In this document: piece by piece, positions 41,676 to 50,809 of the stretch
Layout of the letters: every line of letters starts with the position of its first letter
Numbering within the stretch: the first letter of the stretch is position 1
NCBI RefSeq assembly: GCF_904528075.1
Contig: NZ_LR882035.1
Coordinates: 1,550,001 to 1,614,000 of the forward strand
DNA length: 64,000 nt
Direction: 5' to 3'
Source of the DNA: Agreia sp. COWG
GTDB taxonomy: Bacteria; Actinomycetota; Actinomycetes; Actinomycetales; Microbacteriaceae
Notes under the pieces: model-generated
The model's input: only the letters and a program-made list of their open reading frames with translations
Told to the model about the DNA's origin: nothing
Database searches by the model: none
Made by a program: the position numbers and the translations under genes

Positions 41676-42713
41676 ATGACCACGCAACTCGAGCTCGGAC
41701 TCGACACATTCGGCGATGTCACTTCGGGCCACGACGGTGAGCCTCTGGGGTTCGCCGAGGTCATCAGGAATGTCATCGCCGAGGGGGTCCTCGCCGACGA
41801 GGTCGGCGTCGACTTCATCGGTCTCGGCGAGCATCATCGTGATGACTTCGCCATCTCGGCGCCCGAGGTGGCCCTGGCGGCGATCGCCGCCAAGACCTCG
41901 CGTATCCGCCTCGGATCGGCCGTGACGGTCCTGAGCTCGGACGACCCCGTGCGGGTCTTTCAGCGTTTTGCGACCCTCGACGCGGCGTCGAACGGACGCG
42001 CGGAGGTCATTCTGGGTCGTGGTTCGTTCACGGAATCATTCCCCCTCTTCGGTTATGAATTGAACCAGTACGAGCAACTGTTCGAAGAGAAGCTCGACAT
42101 CTTCTCTCGCCTGCTCACCGAGAAGCCGGTGACCTGGCAGGGCGCGACCCGGCCTGCTCTCCACGACCAGCGGGTCTTTCCAACCACGGAGTCAGGACAC
42201 CTCAAGACCTGGATCGGCGTCGGGGGGAGCCCCGAGTCCGTCGTGCGTGCCGCCCGTTACGGGCTTCCTTTGATGCTCGCCATCATCGGGGGCGACCCCG
42301 TGCGTTTCGCGCCTTACGCCGATCTGTATCGCAGGGCACTGGCCCAGCTTGAAACGCCCGAGCTGCCCATCGGTGTCCACTCCCCCGGCTTCGTCGGCAA
42401 GACAGACGCCGAGGCTCGCGAAAACTTCTGGCCGTCGTACAAGCAGATGCGCGACCGCATCGGCAAGGATCGCGGATGGCCGCCGATGCAGCGTGCCGAG
42501 TTCGACCAAGAGAGTGGACCGCACGGTTCTCTCTACGTGGGATCCCCCGAGACCGTGGCACGCAAGATCGCCTCGACCGTTCGTGCCGTCGGGGCCAGCA
42601 GATTCGACCTGAAGTACAGCGCCGGTCCGCTCGCGCACGACAAGCTCATGGCGGGCATCGAGCTCTACGGAACGCAGGTCATCCCGCGCGTGCGCGAACT
42701 GCTCGCGGAGTGA
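41676..42713 (+). CDS. LLM class flavin-dependent oxidoreductase (luciferase-like)
   Basis: 345 aa from ATG 41676 with GAAGGAA upstream. It has the bacterial luciferase-like TIM barrel: ADEVGVDFIGLGEHHRDDFAISAPEVALAAIAAKTSRIRLGSAVTVLSSDDPVRVFQ is the classical N-terminal pattern, with GRAEVILGRGSF next. Uses FMNH2 or F420; this subgroup (LLM with GEHH) usually FMN. Substrate unknown. Coupled to the drug-efflux-like gene downstream by GTGA. Confidence 0.9.
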   Translation: MTTQLELGLDTFGDVTSGHDGEPLGFAEVIRNVIAEGVLADEVGVDFIGLGEHHRDDFAISAPEVALAAIAAKTSRIRLGSAVTVLSSDDPVRVFQRFATLDAASNGRAEVILGRGSFTESFPLFGYELNQYEQLFEEKLDIFSRLLTEKPVTWQGATRPALHDQRVFPTTESGHLKTWIGVGGSPESVVRAARYGLPLMLAIIGGDPVRFAPYADLYRRALAQLETPELPIGVHSPGFVGKTDAEARENFWPSYKQMRDRIGKDRGWPPMQRAEFDQESGPHGSLYVGSPETVARKIASTVRAVGASRFDLKYSAGPLAHDKLMAGIELYGTQVIPRVRELLAE

Positions 42714-44148
42714 GCGCGGCCGATACCTCGGGGGTCGGATTCCGCTCGAAGCGCGGCCCGGTGCTCATCGCCCTGATGCTCAGCACCGGGCTCGTGGCCA
42801 TCGACTCCACGATCCTGGCCACCGCGGTCCCGTCCATCGTCGACGACCTCGGTGGATTCGCCCAGTTCCCCTGGCTGTTCTCGATCTACCTGCTCGCCCA
42901 GGCGGTCTCGGTGCCGCTGTACGCCAAGCTGTCCGACACCGTCGGGCGCAGGCCGATCATCTTGTTCGGGGTCGCACTCTTTCTCCTCGGCTCGATCCTC
43001 TGCGGCGTCGCGTGGAGCCTTCCGGCCTTGATCGCGTTCAGGGCCGTCCAGGGGCTCGGCGCGGGCGCCGTGCAGCCGATGGCCATCACGATCGCGGGCG
43101 ACATCTATTCCGTGGCTGAGCGGGCGAAGGTGCAGGGCTACCTCGCCAGCGTTTGGGCAATCAGCTCTGTGGCCGGGCCGACACTGGGCGGTGTCTTCTC
43201 CGAATTCTTGTCCTGGAGATGGATCTTCTTCGTCAACGTCCCCTGTGCGTCGTGGCGGGCTGGATGCTCGTGACGCGCTTCTCGGAGAAGATCGAGAAGC
43301 GCACGCATCGGCTCGACATCGCCGGCGCAATGCTGCTCACGTCGGGGCTCACACTCGTGATCCTCGCAGTTCTGGAGGGCGGCCAGGCATGGGCGTGGAA
43401 TGCACCCCAGAGCGTCGGCGCCTTCGTCGTCGGAGGTGTCCTGCTCCTGTGCTTCGTCGCCGTAGAGAGGCGGGCCGCGGAGCCCATCCTGCCCCTCTGG
43501 GTCTTCTCGAGGCGACTACTCGTCACCACCACGCTCATCTCCCTCGGCGTCGGAGCCGTTCTGATCGGTCTCACCTCGTACGTGCCCACCTTCCTCGAGG
43601 GCGTTACCGGTGCCTCTCCGCTTCTTGCCGGCCTCGCCTTGGCTGCCCTCACCATCGGTTGGCCGATCTCCGCGTCGCTCTCCGGCCGGTTGTACCTCAG
43701 GTTCGGATTCCGCGCGACGGTTCTCACCGGTTCCGGCATCTCCCTCCTCGGTGCGGCCTCGCTCGTTCTCAGCTACCGAGAGCCCCAGCTCGTTCTGGTC
43801 GCGGCCAGCTGCTTCCTTGTCGGCCTCGGCTTGGGACTCGTCGCGACTCCGAGCCTCATCGCCGCGCAGTCGAGCGTCCCGTGGAGTGAGCGTGGCGTCG
43901 TCACCGGCGCGAACCTGTTCGCAAGGTCGATCGGCAGCGCCGTGGGCGTGGCGATCTTCGGTGCGGTCGCGAATGCCATCTTCGCGGCGGGCGACGGCGG
44001 CGAGGGCGACCCCGTCGTGCTGACCGCCGCATCCGGTGCCGTGTTCGTCGCCGTGCTCGTGGGCACCGCCTTCACCCTCGTCGCAGCGCTGGCCATGCCG
44101 CAGTCGCGGGTCGAGGATGTGGAGCACCAGCGGGCCGACGCAGCCTAG
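42710..44148 (+). pseudogene. DHA2-type MFS drug efflux transporter, frameshifted
   Basis: The gene begins at GTG 42710 (GTGA overlap with the flavin oxidoreductase). The first frame encodes the six N-terminal helices with motif A (YAKLSDTVGRRPIILFG) and motif C (SVAGPTLGGVFSEFLSWRWIFFVNVP), then ends at a stop at 43271-43273. From about 43250 the homology continues one frame over (VAGWMLVTRFSEKIEKRTHRLDIAG) through the remaining helices to 44148. The break is at the CCCCTGTGCGTC region, about 43240-43250, where one base appears to be missing. Restored length would be about 479 aa, normal for 14-helix EmrB/QacA pumps. Either a real inactivation or a sequencing error. Confidence 0.85.
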
Positions 44149-44678
44149 AGCCTGGCCTTCAGGGCCTTCGCTATCGCATCGAACTGCGCGGAATCCAGCG
44201 CCGCAGCCTCACGGCGCATGCCACTGTCGTACACGCGGAATGCCCTGTCGAGCCGGGCCCAACTGGGGCGACCCTGGGAGTCCCAGGCTCCGGGGCCGAC
44301 GTAGGCGAAGTGCTGCTTGTCGGCGTCATGCGGCTTGCTGGTGAGGTACACGCCGAGGGCGGCGTCGGCTCCGTCCCTCGCCACGATCACGACGGGGCGA
44401 TCTTTTCCTCGGCCGTCGTTCTCCTCGTAGGGCACCCAGGTCCAGACGACCTCGCCGGGGTCTGGGCTGCCGTCTCTTCGAGGAGCGAAACGGATGCGCG
44501 CCCTCACGAGGGCCGAGAGAGGCACCTCGACCGTCTTGTCGCGCCCGCCCTGGCCGGGGCTGACACTGGCGGTCGAGGGGCGCTGCCGGCCGGGGCCGGA
44601 TGTCGTCTTCGCGTCGGAGACGGTCGTGCGCGGGGTGAGCGCCGACAGCACCGAGCGCAGAAGACCGGCCAGATTCAC
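44145..44678 (-). CDS. PemK/MazF-like toxin-family protein without visible antitoxin
   Basis: 177 aa from GTG 44678 (an ATG at 44753 is also in frame). The N-terminal 60 residues are low-complexity Ser/Thr/Gly. The C-terminal 100 residues resemble the PemK/MazF fold: GEVVWTWVPYEENDGRGKDRPVVIVARDG (start of the barrel) and VYLTSKPHD. Classical MazF toxins are about 110 aa with an antitoxin ahead; here neither side holds one. This long type is common in actinobacteria and may not be a toxin. The stop shares bases with the convergent MFS stop. Confidence 0.7.
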   Translation of the reverse strand: MNLAGLLRSVLSALTPRTTVSDAKTTSGPGRQRPSTASVSPGQGGRDKTVEVPLSALVRARIRFAPRRDGSPDPGEVVWTWVPYEENDGRGKDRPVVIVARDGADAALGVYLTSKPHDADKQHFAYVGPGAWDSQGRPSWARLDRAFRVYDSGMRREAAALDSAQFDAIAKALKARL

Positions 44679-44818
44679 TGCGATCGTCCGAGCGTGCGGG
44701 GCCGGATGGGGCAGCGGGGGTCGGTCGACGTTCTCATGCCGCCGAGCGTACATCTCGTCAGGGCCGCTCCCGCGTCAATCCCCGCGCGCCGCACGCCCGC
44801 TCTTGCTAGACAGGACTC

Positions 44819-46597
44819 ATGACGATCAGAATCGACGGAACCGTCCCCCTGCGCTCCTACGCCGTGATCGGCGACGGGCGCACGGTCGCCCTGGTGGCGG
44901 AGGACGGCGGGGTCGACTGGTTTCCCGTGCCCAACATGGATTCCGCGCCGGTCTTCGGGCGGCTGCTCGATGCCCGAGAGGGCGGCGCTATCGAGCTCGC
45001 ACCCGTCGGGGAGTATTCGGTCACGCGCCGCTACCTCGAGGGCAGCAACGTGCTCGAGACGACATTCGAGACTGCAAAGGGTGTCGCCCGCGTGACGGAC
45101 GCGCTCGTCACGGGCATCGCGGGTCGCCTCCCCTGGGCCGAGCTCGCGCGGCGGGTCGACGGCGTCAGCGGCAGCGTGCGATTTCGGTGGCGTGTCTCCC
45201 CCGGCACCTGCCTCCGCACGGCGTCACCGTGGAAACATGAGACCGTGCATGGCGCCGTCGTGCGGGTCGACGGCGTGACCATCGCCGTGCGCGGGATCGA
45301 TCACGGCCCTCGCGGCGGTGGAGATGCGGGCTTCGCAGGCTCCTTCACCACGACCAGGAAATCCCGCCACCTCATCACGGTGGTGGGAACGTCGAACGAG
45401 CCGTTGCACCTGCCCGATCCTCTCGCCGTAGACCGCGGAGTGGACCGTACCGTCGAGAATTGGCAGTTCTGGTCACGCGAGTTCAGCTATGACGGACCCT
45501 GGCCCGAGGCCGTGCACCGCAGTGCGCTCGCGCTGAAGCTATTGATCTACAGCCCGAGCGGCGCCATCGCGGCGGCGGGCACCACGTCGCTTCCCGAGAA
45601 TCCACGAGGCGGTAAGAACTGGGACTATCGCTTCGCGTGGGTGCGCGATGTCGCATACACGCTGCACGCCCTCATCCGCTTCGGCCTGCGCGAAGAGACC
45701 CAGGCTGCGGTCGCCTGGCTGCTCACGACCATCCGCCAGCACGGGCCGGAGCTGCACATCTTCTACACGCTCGACGGCTCCCTTCCCGACGGCGTCACGA
45801 AGCACGACGCGCCGGGCTGGAACGGCGCCCAGCCCGTGGTCTCCGGCAATCCGGCATCGGGTCAGCTTCAGCTCGGGGTGTATGGCGATCTCTTCGATGT
45901 GATGCGCCTGTACGTCTCGGCCGGAAACGTCCTGGACGCGGAGACCGGGCGTCTTTTGGCGTCGATCGCTGACCGGGCATCGGACGCCTGGCGGCGACGC
46001 GACGCCGGAATGTGGGAGCTCGAGGACGAGCAGCATTACACGTCGTCGAAGATGGGCTGCTGGCAGGCGCTGGATGCCGCTGTCGAGCTGTGCGAGAAGG
46101 GCCAGATTCCCGGCAACCCCGACCGCTGGAAGGCTGAGCGGGAGCACATCCGCGAGTGGATCGACGAGAACTGCTGGTCAGAAGACCTGCAGAGCTACGT
46201 GGCGTACCCGGGCACGGACGAACTCGACGCCTCCGTGCTGCTGCACGGGCCCAGCGGCTTCGACCGGGGCGACCGCATGTCGAGCACCATCGACGCCTTG
46301 AGGCGCGAACTCGGTCGAGGGCCCCTGATGTACCGCTACTCGGGCGTCGACGCGGAGGAGGGCGCATTCGTGGCGTGTTCGTTCTGGCTGGCTTCAGCCC
46401 TGGCCTGCGTCGGACGCGCCGACGAGGCTGCCATCCTGATGGACGAACTCATTCCCCTCGCGAACGACGTCGGCCTCTACTCCGAGATGATCGATCCCCA
46501 CGACATGTCGTTTCTCGGAAATCTACCGCAGGCGCTCAGCCACTTGGCCCTCGTGAACGCGGCCATCACGATCGAGGAGCTCACGGGTCGCTCCTAG
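44819..46597 (+). CDS. Glycoside hydrolase family 15 protein (glucoamylase/trehalase type)
   Basis: 592 aa, no signal peptide, so cytoplasmic. The N-terminal beta domain starts LRSYAVIGDGRTVALVAEDGGVDWFPVPNMDS; the (alpha/alpha)6 barrel has NWDYRFAWVRDVAYTLHALIRFG and KMGCWQALDAAVELC, with the acid-rich EEGAFVACSFWLASALA near the end. Close relatives include glucoamylases, glucodextranases and mycobacterial trehalases. A TAGACA box is about 7-12 bases before the ATG, so it may be leaderless. Substrate cannot be read from sequence. Confidence 0.9.
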   Translation: MTIRIDGTVPLRSYAVIGDGRTVALVAEDGGVDWFPVPNMDSAPVFGRLLDAREGGAIELAPVGEYSVTRRYLEGSNVLETTFETAKGVARVTDALVTGIAGRLPWAELARRVDGVSGSVRFRWRVSPGTCLRTASPWKHETVHGAVVRVDGVTIAVRGIDHGPRGGGDAGFAGSFTTTRKSRHLITVVGTSNEPLHLPDPLAVDRGVDRTVENWQFWSREFSYDGPWPEAVHRSALALKLLIYSPSGAIAAAGTTSLPENPRGGKNWDYRFAWVRDVAYTLHALIRFGLREETQAAVAWLLTTIRQHGPELHIFYTLDGSLPDGVTKHDAPGWNGAQPVVSGNPASGQLQLGVYGDLFDVMRLYVSAGNVLDAETGRLLASIADRASDAWRRRDAGMWELEDEQHYTSSKMGCWQALDAAVELCEKGQIPGNPDRWKAEREHIREWIDENCWSEDLQSYVAYPGTDELDASVLLHGPSGFDRGDRMSSTIDALRRELGRGPLMYRYSGVDAEEGAFVACSFWLASALACVGRADEAAILMDELIPLANDVGLYSEMIDPHDMSFLGNLPQALSHLALVNAAITIEELTGRS

Positions 46598-46698
46598 GGC
46601 GCATCCCACCACGTCGTCAACGACCGCGCAACCACCCCGCACGCTCGCTGCTCGAGGCATAACGTAAGAGGCTCCACCTCTTCATGGAAAGGCACACA

Positions 46699-47244
46699 AT
46701 GACCTCCACGATCGAACGACAGACCTCCGCCCCGACCGACGCGGGTGCCAAGAGCACTCGACGACAGAACGCGGAGCGCGGTTTCAAGGCGTCCAAGGCC
46801 CTCACCGACGACCTGCAGAAGGTTCTCGTCGACCTCATCGAGCTGCACCTACAGGGCAAGCAGGCACATTGGAACGTCGTCGGCAAGAACTTCCGCGATC
46901 TGCACCTGCAGCTCGACGAGATCATCGATGCCGCACGCGAATTCAGCGACACGATCGCCGAGCGGCTGCGGGCTCTGCACGCTGTTCCCGACGGACGCAG
47001 CGACACCGTTGCCGCAACCACGACGCTGCCCGAATACCCGAATGGCGAGGTCGACACGGCCGAGACGGTCGACCTCATCACCGTGCGCATCGAGGCTGTC
47101 GTCGGCACGATCCGCGAGGTTCACGACGACGTCGACGAGGCCGACCCCACCAGCGCCGACCTGCTTCACGCCGTCATCGAGAGCCTCGAGCAGTACGCGT
47201 GGATGGTCTCTGCCGAGAACCGTACGGCGACCAAGAAGTCCTAG
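46699..47244 (+). CDS. dps: DNA protection during starvation protein (Dps/ferritin-like)
   Basis: 181 aa from ATG 46699 with GGAAAGG 7 bases upstream. Ferroxidase residues line up with the Dps pattern: His57 (HWNV), His69, Asp84, Glu88. The first 30 residues form a flexible, basic tail (KSTRRQNAERGFK) of the sort that binds DNA. It forms a 12-mer that stores iron and protects DNA from peroxide. The 101-bp gap upstream has a CATAACGT stretch and nothing decisive. Converges on DUF2071 with a 4-base overlap. Confidence 0.95.
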   Translation: MTSTIERQTSAPTDAGAKSTRRQNAERGFKASKALTDDLQKVLVDLIELHLQGKQAHWNVVGKNFRDLHLQLDEIIDAAREFSDTIAERLRALHAVPDGRSDTVAATTTLPEYPNGEVDTAETVDLITVRIEAVVGTIREVHDDVDEADPTSADLLHAVIESLEQYAWMVSAENRTATKKS

Positions 47245-47966
47245 TGCCTGCGCTCGGGCAGTGAGAACGACGTTCTCACACCCGAGGAGTACAGCACGGA
47301 ATCCGGGACGCTATCCGCGACGCCCGGAAGTCCTGCGGAGGCGACGAGTTCGTCACGCAGATCCACGAGCCCTGCCCGGAACACCGGCCAGGGCTCGTGC
47401 TCGTTGCGCATGTAGCGCGTGCGGCTGCCGCGCGTGACGAACAGGCTCCACCTCGCTGTCAGAAAGTGGGTGAGGGCGTCGTTCGACACGTCTTCAGCTG
47501 TCGGCCTGATGGCGATGCTCGTCTGCGGTGAGCCGTTGCCGTGCCGCTTGCTGGTGTACGACAGCACGCCTCCCCCGCTGGTGGTACGGGCGTCCGACCA
47601 GAAGTAGGGCAGAGACAGCCCGACCCTGGCGACGAGCACGGATGCCAACCGCCCCGCCTCGAGAGATCTGAACACCACGCCTCGGCGACCGAGCGCGTCG
47701 ACACCGTAGAGACGCACGTTCACCTCGACGAACGAGCCGAAATACGGAACCGGCGGAAGCGGGCCCACAGCGGTGTCGCGCATGCGGAACGGAATCAGTC
47801 CGACCCAGGTCGCCCCGTCGTAGAGGTCGGGAACGATCCCTTCCGGCAGCAGCGGAGCCACGAGGTCGGGGTCGACCTTCCAATGGATGAAGGCGAGATC
47901 CTGCCACGTCTGAGCCAGCACCGCGGGGCCGGGCAGCGGAGGGGACTCTGGCGTAATCGGTTCCAT
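47241..47966 (-). CDS. DUF2071 (YqjF family) protein
   Basis: 241 aa. The family signature is plain: FIHWKVDPDLVAPLLPEGIVPDLYDGATWVGLIPFRMRD and then PPVPYFGSFVEVNVRLYG. Related in fold to acetoacetate decarboxylase-like proteins; function unknown, often stress linked. ATG start at 47966, 20 bases from a long hairpin. Confidence 0.88.
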   Translation of the reverse strand: MEPITPESPPLPGPAVLAQTWQDLAFIHWKVDPDLVAPLLPEGIVPDLYDGATWVGLIPFRMRDTAVGPLPPVPYFGSFVEVNVRLYGVDALGRRGVVFRSLEAGRLASVLVARVGLSLPYFWSDARTTSGGGVLSYTSKRHGNGSPQTSIAIRPTAEDVSNDALTHFLTARWSLFVTRGSRTRYMRNEHEPWPVFRAGLVDLRDELVASAGLPGVADSVPDSVLYSSGVRTSFSLPERRH

Positions 47967-47985
47967 GTCGCGACTCTATCCCCGG

Positions 47986-48037
47986 CACGAGCAGACGGCG
48001 TGCCGACCCGGTGGGGTCGACACGCCGTCTGCTCGTG
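47986..48037 (-). terminator. Long hairpin between amt and DUF2071, likely terminator
   Basis: Arms CACGAGCAGACGGCGTG and CACGCCGTCTGCTCGTG (17 bp, perfect) enclose one mismatch and a further 6-bp stem CGACCC/GGGTCG with a GGTG loop, giving 23 paired bases in 52 nt. It starts 21 bases after the amt stop. It lacks a U-run, as many actinobacterial terminators do. Confidence 0.75.
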
Positions 48038-48057
48038 TGGAGAGGCGAGCGTGCGCG

Positions 48058-49332
48058 CTAGCGGGTCTCCTCCAGCAGAATGTAGCCCTCTTCGCCGTGC
48101 ACGACGGTGTCGATGCCGGCGATCTCGTCTTCGTTCTTGACGCGGAAGCCCATCGTCTTCTCGATGATGAGGCCGATGATGTACGACAGCACGAACGAGT
48201 AGATGAGAACCGCGAAGGCCGCGATCGCCTGCTTGCCGAGCTGCTCCCCGCCGAAGCCGAAGAACAGGCCGACGTTGTTGCCGAGCAGACCGATGTAGAG
48301 CGTTCCGATAAGGCCGCCCACGAGGTGGATGCCCACCACGTCGAGCGAGTCGTCGAAGCCGAACTTGAACTTCAGGTCGATGGCCACGGCGCAGACCGCG
48401 CCGACGAGGATGCCGAGCACGATCGCCCAGAACGGCGTGAGGATGTTACAGGCCGGGGTGATGGCCACGAGGCCAGCCACGGCTCCTGAGGCTGCACCGA
48501 CGGAGGTGGGCTTGCCGTCCTTGATCTTCTCGACGATCAGCCAGCCGAGGATACCGGCGGCGGGGGCGGCGATCGTGTTGAGGAAGGCCACCGCCGCAAT
48601 GCCATCGGCCGCGAGCTCTGAACCGGCGTTGAAGCCGAACCAGCCGAACCAGAGCAGCCCGGCGCCGAGGAGAACGAAGGGCGGGTTGTGAGGCTTGTGC
48701 ACGCCCTTGGCGAAGTTGACCCGCTTGCCCAGCACGAGCGCCAGGGCGAGGGCTGCCGCACCGGCGTTGATGTGCACCGCGGTTCCGCCGGCGAAGTCGT
48801 TCGCACCGATCGTGTAGGCGATCCAGCCGCCATCCGAAACCTTGCCGTCGGTGACCGTGAAGTTGAAGACCCAGCTGGCAACCGGGAAGTAGACGACCGT
48901 CGCCCAAACACCGGCGAAGACCATCCAGGCGCCGAACTTGGCCCTGTCGGCGATAGCACCGGAGATGAGTGCGACGGTGATGATCGCGAACGTCGCCTGG
49001 AAGGCTGCGAAGGCGAGGGTCGGGTATGCGGTGGTGATATCGCCGCCGGTCGCCTCATTGAACGCACCCTGCAGGCCGAGCTGGCTCAGGTCGATCCCGA
49101 TGACCCCGTCGATTCCGACGAAGTCGCCGACACCGGCATTCGAGAACGTGATCGCGTAGCCGTACAGCACCCAGAGGACGCCGATGAGACCCATCGCCCC
49201 GAAGCTCAGCATCATCATGCTGATGACGCTCTTGGCCTTGACGAGTCCTCCGTAGAAGAATGCAAGACCCGGAGTCATCAGGAGCACGAGGGCCGCTGCA
49301 ATCAGGAGGAAGGCGGTGTTGCCCTGATCCAT
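48058..49332 (-). CDS. amt: Ammonium transporter
   Basis: 424 aa from ATG 49332 with AGAGAGG upstream; the longer frame to 49365 is not conserved. Eleven helices are predicted. The twin pore histidines are present: FAGGTAVHINAG and VVGIHLVGG. FFYGGLVKAKSVISMMMLSFG is the family N-terminus. ITPACNILTPFWAI replaces the more usual ITPAAG segment. No glnK or glnD lies downstream, so amt is monocistronic here, ending at the long hairpin. A GlnR-type operator lies 122-159 bases upstream of the start. Confidence 0.96.
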   Translation of the reverse strand: MDQGNTAFLLIAAALVLLMTPGLAFFYGGLVKAKSVISMMMLSFGAMGLIGVLWVLYGYAITFSNAGVGDFVGIDGVIGIDLSQLGLQGAFNEATGGDITTAYPTLAFAAFQATFAIITVALISGAIADRAKFGAWMVFAGVWATVVYFPVASWVFNFTVTDGKVSDGGWIAYTIGANDFAGGTAVHINAGAAALALALVLGKRVNFAKGVHKPHNPPFVLLGAGLLWFGWFGFNAGSELAADGIAAVAFLNTIAAPAAGILGWLIVEKIKDGKPTSVGAASGAVAGLVAITPACNILTPFWAIVLGILVGAVCAVAIDLKFKFGFDDSLDVVGIHLVGGLIGTLYIGLLGNNVGLFFGFGGEQLGKQAIAAFAVLIYSFVLSYIIGLIIEKTMGFRVKNEDEIAGIDTVVHGEEGYILLEETR

Positions 49333-49453
49333 GTGTTTACCTCTCTTAGTTGTTGCATGGTGCACCGAGGAATGTGGGACGAACGACGTCGCTGTTGAGT
49401 GGTAACCAGCCGAAAACGCCTTACTCGGGTATGCCCAACTATCGTGTGAAGAA

Positions 49454-49491
49454 GTTTCAAGACATGCGCGCGAATGTTTCGGGCAGGTAAC
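49454..49491 (-). promoter_or_regulatory. GlnR-type operator upstream of amt
   Basis: On the minus strand GTTAC-N6-GAAAC-N6-GCGCA-N6-GAAAC. The GlnR consensus of streptomycetes and mycobacteria is gTnAC-N6-GaAAc repeated at 22 bp; three of four half-sites fit and the 22-bp period between the two GAAAC boxes is exact. A further GTAAC-N6-GTTTC lies at 49507-49522. Position suits nitrogen-limitation activation of amt. No promoter boxes could be assigned. Confidence 0.6.
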
Positions 49492-49587
49492 GCGTCGGGG
49501 CGTCGTGTAACAACTACGTTTCGCATCGCTCTCGGGGTACCGGGAATCTGCTGCCGGTACCCCGGCCTTCGACAGCCGAGTCCGCGC

Positions 49588-50628
49588 TCAGTACTGGGTC
49601 GAGGCGATCAGCCGTGAGACGGAGCGCAGATACTTCTTGCGATAGCCGCCCAGCATCATGTCGCCTGCGAAGACCTCGTCGAGGGGTGTGCCCGTGGCGA
49701 CGATCGGGATCTGAGCGTCGTAGACGCGGTCTACGAAGGCGACGAAGCGCAGCGCATCGGTCTGGTTCGTCAACGGCACCACGTCGTCGAGCACGATCAC
49801 GTCGACGCCGTCGATCAGCTTGACGAACTTCGACGGGTGGATCGTGCCGAGATGGCCGACGAGAGCGCCGAAACCGTCGCGGGAGATGACACCGGAACCG
49901 GCCGCGCGAGCGTATTGCTCGACGGCACCCTCCACGTCCGACGATTCCACGGATCGCGCGTGCCCTTCGATGTCGCGGCGGCGATAGTCGAGGCCGTCGA
50001 TGCGCACCGTCTTGAACCTGTCCGAGAGCGACTGGATCTCGCGGAGGAAGTCGGCGGCTGCGAACCGCCCCTCGCCGAGCGCGTTCGGGGGTGTGTTGCT
50101 TGTCGCCGCCAGACGGGTGCCGGATGCCGCGAGCTCGCCGAGCAGGCGCGTCATCATCATCGTGTCCCCCGGGTCGTCGAGCTCGAACTCGTCGATCGCG
50201 ATCAGCTTCGCACCGGTGAAGAGGGTGACCGCTGCCGCATATCCCATGGCCCCGACTATCGCGGTGTACTCGATGAAGGTGCCGAAGTACTTCGGGCCGG
50301 GAGCGGCGTGCCAGAGCGCGGCGAGCAGGTGAGTCTTGCCGACACCGAAGCCGCCGTCGAGATAGATGCCGGCCTTCTCCGGCTCTACCTTCTTCGCCCT
50401 CGAGAAGAAGCCGCCACGGGCTGCAGGCCGTGACCACGACGTAGAGAAGCCGCGCACGATGTCGAGCGCCTCTGCCTGGGACGGGTGATCGGCATCCGGC
50501 CGGTACGAATCGAACGTGGCGTTGTCGAACTGACGTGGCGGCACGAGGACGGCCGCCATCTCGGGCCCGGTCAAAGACGGCGATCGATCGACCAGACGAA
50601 CGAGGGTGGTGTTGAGCGGCGGAACCAT
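49588..50628 (-). CDS. zapE: Cell division protein ZapE (AFG1-like ATPase)
   Basis: 346 aa. Walker A GIYLDGGFGVGKTHLLAALWH is near 95-115, with YFGTFIEYTAIVGAMGYAAAV and Walker B KLIAIDEFELDDPGDTMMMTRLL. ATSNTPPNALGEGRF is the sensor. It is related to mitochondrial AFG1 and to ZapE, which acts at the division ring. It is divergent from the rhodanese gene. The 255 bases between it and amt hold the operator at 49454-49522 and nothing else clear. Confidence 0.93.
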   Translation of the reverse strand: MVPPLNTTLVRLVDRSPSLTGPEMAAVLVPPRQFDNATFDSYRPDADHPSQAEALDIVRGFSTSWSRPAARGGFFSRAKKVEPEKAGIYLDGGFGVGKTHLLAALWHAAPGPKYFGTFIEYTAIVGAMGYAAAVTLFTGAKLIAIDEFELDDPGDTMMMTRLLGELAASGTRLAATSNTPPNALGEGRFAAADFLREIQSLSDRFKTVRIDGLDYRRRDIEGHARSVESSDVEGAVEQYARAAGSGVISRDGFGALVGHLGTIHPSKFVKLIDGVDVIVLDDVVPLTNQTDALRFVAFVDRVYDAQIPIVATGTPLDEVFAGDMMLGGYRKKYLRSVSRLIASTQY

Positions 50629-50809
50629 GCGGGCACTTCCGAAGGCTGGGTCGATCTGTGTCTTGGCCGGAAGGTTCTATCCAGCGAAAACGGCATAGAT
50701 TCGAGGAGGGAGAATGGTCTCCCCAGCCTAAACCGGCCGACGGCTCCTGCTTACCCGTCAGGCCACGCGGACCGGACGGCTGTACCCGAGATTCAGCAGG
50801 AGGACACCC

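Noticed and set aside
39841..48040. Genomic island bounded by direct repeats of the tRNA-Val 3' end
   Set aside because: I found no second copy of the tRNA 3' end by eye near the right edge, and no integrase; base composition looks like the flanks.
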